A stretch of 64,000 bases of DNA from assembly GCF_021018895.1 (NCBI RefSeq), contig NC_079364.1, forward strand, positions 12,940,385-13,004,384, given 5' to 3'. Position 1 is the first letter of the stretch. Every line of letters begins with the position of its first letter. This DNA is from Seriola aureovittata (Eukaryota > Chordata > Actinopteri > Carangiformes > Carangidae). A program made the translations under genes and the position numbers. Below the pieces are notes generated by a model. The model saw only the letters and a program-made list of their open reading frames with translations. It did not search any database and was not told the DNA's origin. This document shows, piece by piece, positions 62,695 to 64,000 of the stretch.

Positions 62695-64000
62695 GTAAGA
62701 GACTGTCCATCCTTTGCAGGTCATCATTAAGGCTTGTGTCCTTGCCTGGCTTAAATGTGGATTTAGGGATGAAGTGGAGGACAAACTGATCTGCAGTTTG
62801 ACTGCAGGTTGTCGATTTCATCCACGTTTTCATTCACCTCACCACTAGATTTGGTTAGTACCGACTATCGCATGCAATATTTCTAGAGTCTAGAGAAACT
62901 TTCTCCTTCATCTTGTCTTTTCAACTGTTCATTTATCTCAGTTTCCGCTCAAGTGAAGGGAGGTATCTGCAGGAAGCGTGTGCGGTCATGAAGACGGCTG
63001 TTGGCACCATTCAGTCAATATTTGCTCAAACTGTTTCACTCTGACTAATCTGCTGCCAGGCACACCGTTTCTCGGGTCATAGATAAAGACTCAACCTGGC
63101 ATGTACAGTATTTATACATGTATTTGAACCAGGCTTAAAAAAAGAACATTAGAATTTTGAGGAAGCTTGTGAAGATAAAAAGTTAAGTCTAGTGCGGTTT
63201 GCATCCAAGATCTTTCAGCTTTTGGTTTATGAGAGCTGAGTGTGGATCGTCTCTGACTGTCTCTTTCATACTGTCACCAGAGCCTGAACACAGACAGAAG
63301 GTTTCAGCCAGAATGTGTCTTGTTGTGCAACATGTGTAAATAAGTAGCAGAAACTTCTTAATCTTCTTTTCAGTCTGTTTCATAGGTCTGGTGTTGCTCA
63401 AGGATCCACCCCAGTCTGCAAATATTGATAACATATCCTCACCAAATCTGTTTTCCTGCAGTACTTTGTAACACAGACTGACCAGTAGCCAAAGTCATTA
63501 TGGGTAATTGCCCCTCAGTTTTCCCTCTGATTATTGTCTGTGCATTGTGGCGTCACTGGAATAGATACTGGCAGTGAGGAGACCTTTTATTTTTTTTCCC
63601 TCCTGTTCCCCACCATGACGAACGGAGGCACACGGAAATCCGAGGTCTCCATGTTCCTTTCTGAGACCCTGAACACCTCCTTCATCAACAACAGTTTCCT
63701 CTGTCCATGACGTTACTCACTGGGACAAAGGAAAACGTTATTAAAAGAAAACTTGAATATACTCCAACAGTGCTCATCAGCCTGAAATACACAAAATAAC
63801 AAACACTTCGGAGTTGAGTCCTATACTATCAACTGGTAAAGCTAATGGCTTTTTTTTTTGTGAGACAAAGGTGTAGATTTAAGGCCGATTGTTTATAGCC
63901 TTGATGTTGGTGAGGGTCCACCTGTGACCACTCCTCATCTTTTCAAAAGTCATTAGCTTGACCTATTTTGTCATGTTTTTTTTGTTTGTTTGTTTGTTTT
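62695..64000 (+). other. slc22a31: Start of the first slc22a31 intron
   Basis: No second SLC22 exon (expected to begin with a W-LVC segment) is visible before the window ends. The stretch is unique-looking non-coding sequence ending in a TTTG simple repeat. Confidence 0.65.

Overview
The window is vertebrate nuclear DNA, almost certainly from a ray-finned (teleost) fish. It has AT-leaning introns, very dense (CA/TG)n microsatellites, Tc1/mariner-like transposon remnants, spliced genes with GT-AG introns, and a protein-coding gene that aligns along its whole length with vertebrate ANKRD11. No operon, CRISPR array, phage or bacterial feature is present.

Layout. Bases 1 to 32388 hold no recognisable coding exon. 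They look like 5' flank and/or a long 5'-UTR intron of ankrd11, filled with microsatellites, degraded repeats, two identical 13-bp RFX-type X-box palindromes (9845 and 25988) and two perfect hairpins. Bases 32389 to about 60520 hold the coding exons and 3' UTR of ankrd11 on the + strand: 12 coding exons, CDS 32448 to 55575, 8541 nt, 2846 residues by my exon model. The second coding intron (36487-44660) carries two dead Tc1-like transposons. The 3' UTR is about 4.9 kb, has several poly(A) signals, and contains a near-perfect 497-bp tandem duplication. Bases 60521 to about 62262 are intergenic. Bases 62263 to 62694 are the first coding exon of an SLC22-family transporter, most likely slc22a31, which runs off the right edge.

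How the genes relate. ankrd11 encodes a large nuclear chromatin co-regulator: an ankyrin-repeat N-terminus, a very long charged Lys/Glu/Asp/Ser-rich middle, and a conserved C-terminus. slc22a31 encodes a membrane transporter-like protein. They are not a functional pathway. Their adjacency matches the ANKRD11-SLC22A31 neighbourhood of human 16q24.3, so it reads as conserved synteny.

I looked for an undescribed system and did not find one. The most interesting signals are the upstream AUG cluster just before the ankrd11 start, a NAGNAG acceptor in its seventh intron, lineage-specific acidic and Ser/Thr/Pro expansions in the protein, the 3'-UTR tandem duplication, and the paired X-box palindromes in the non-coding 5' region.
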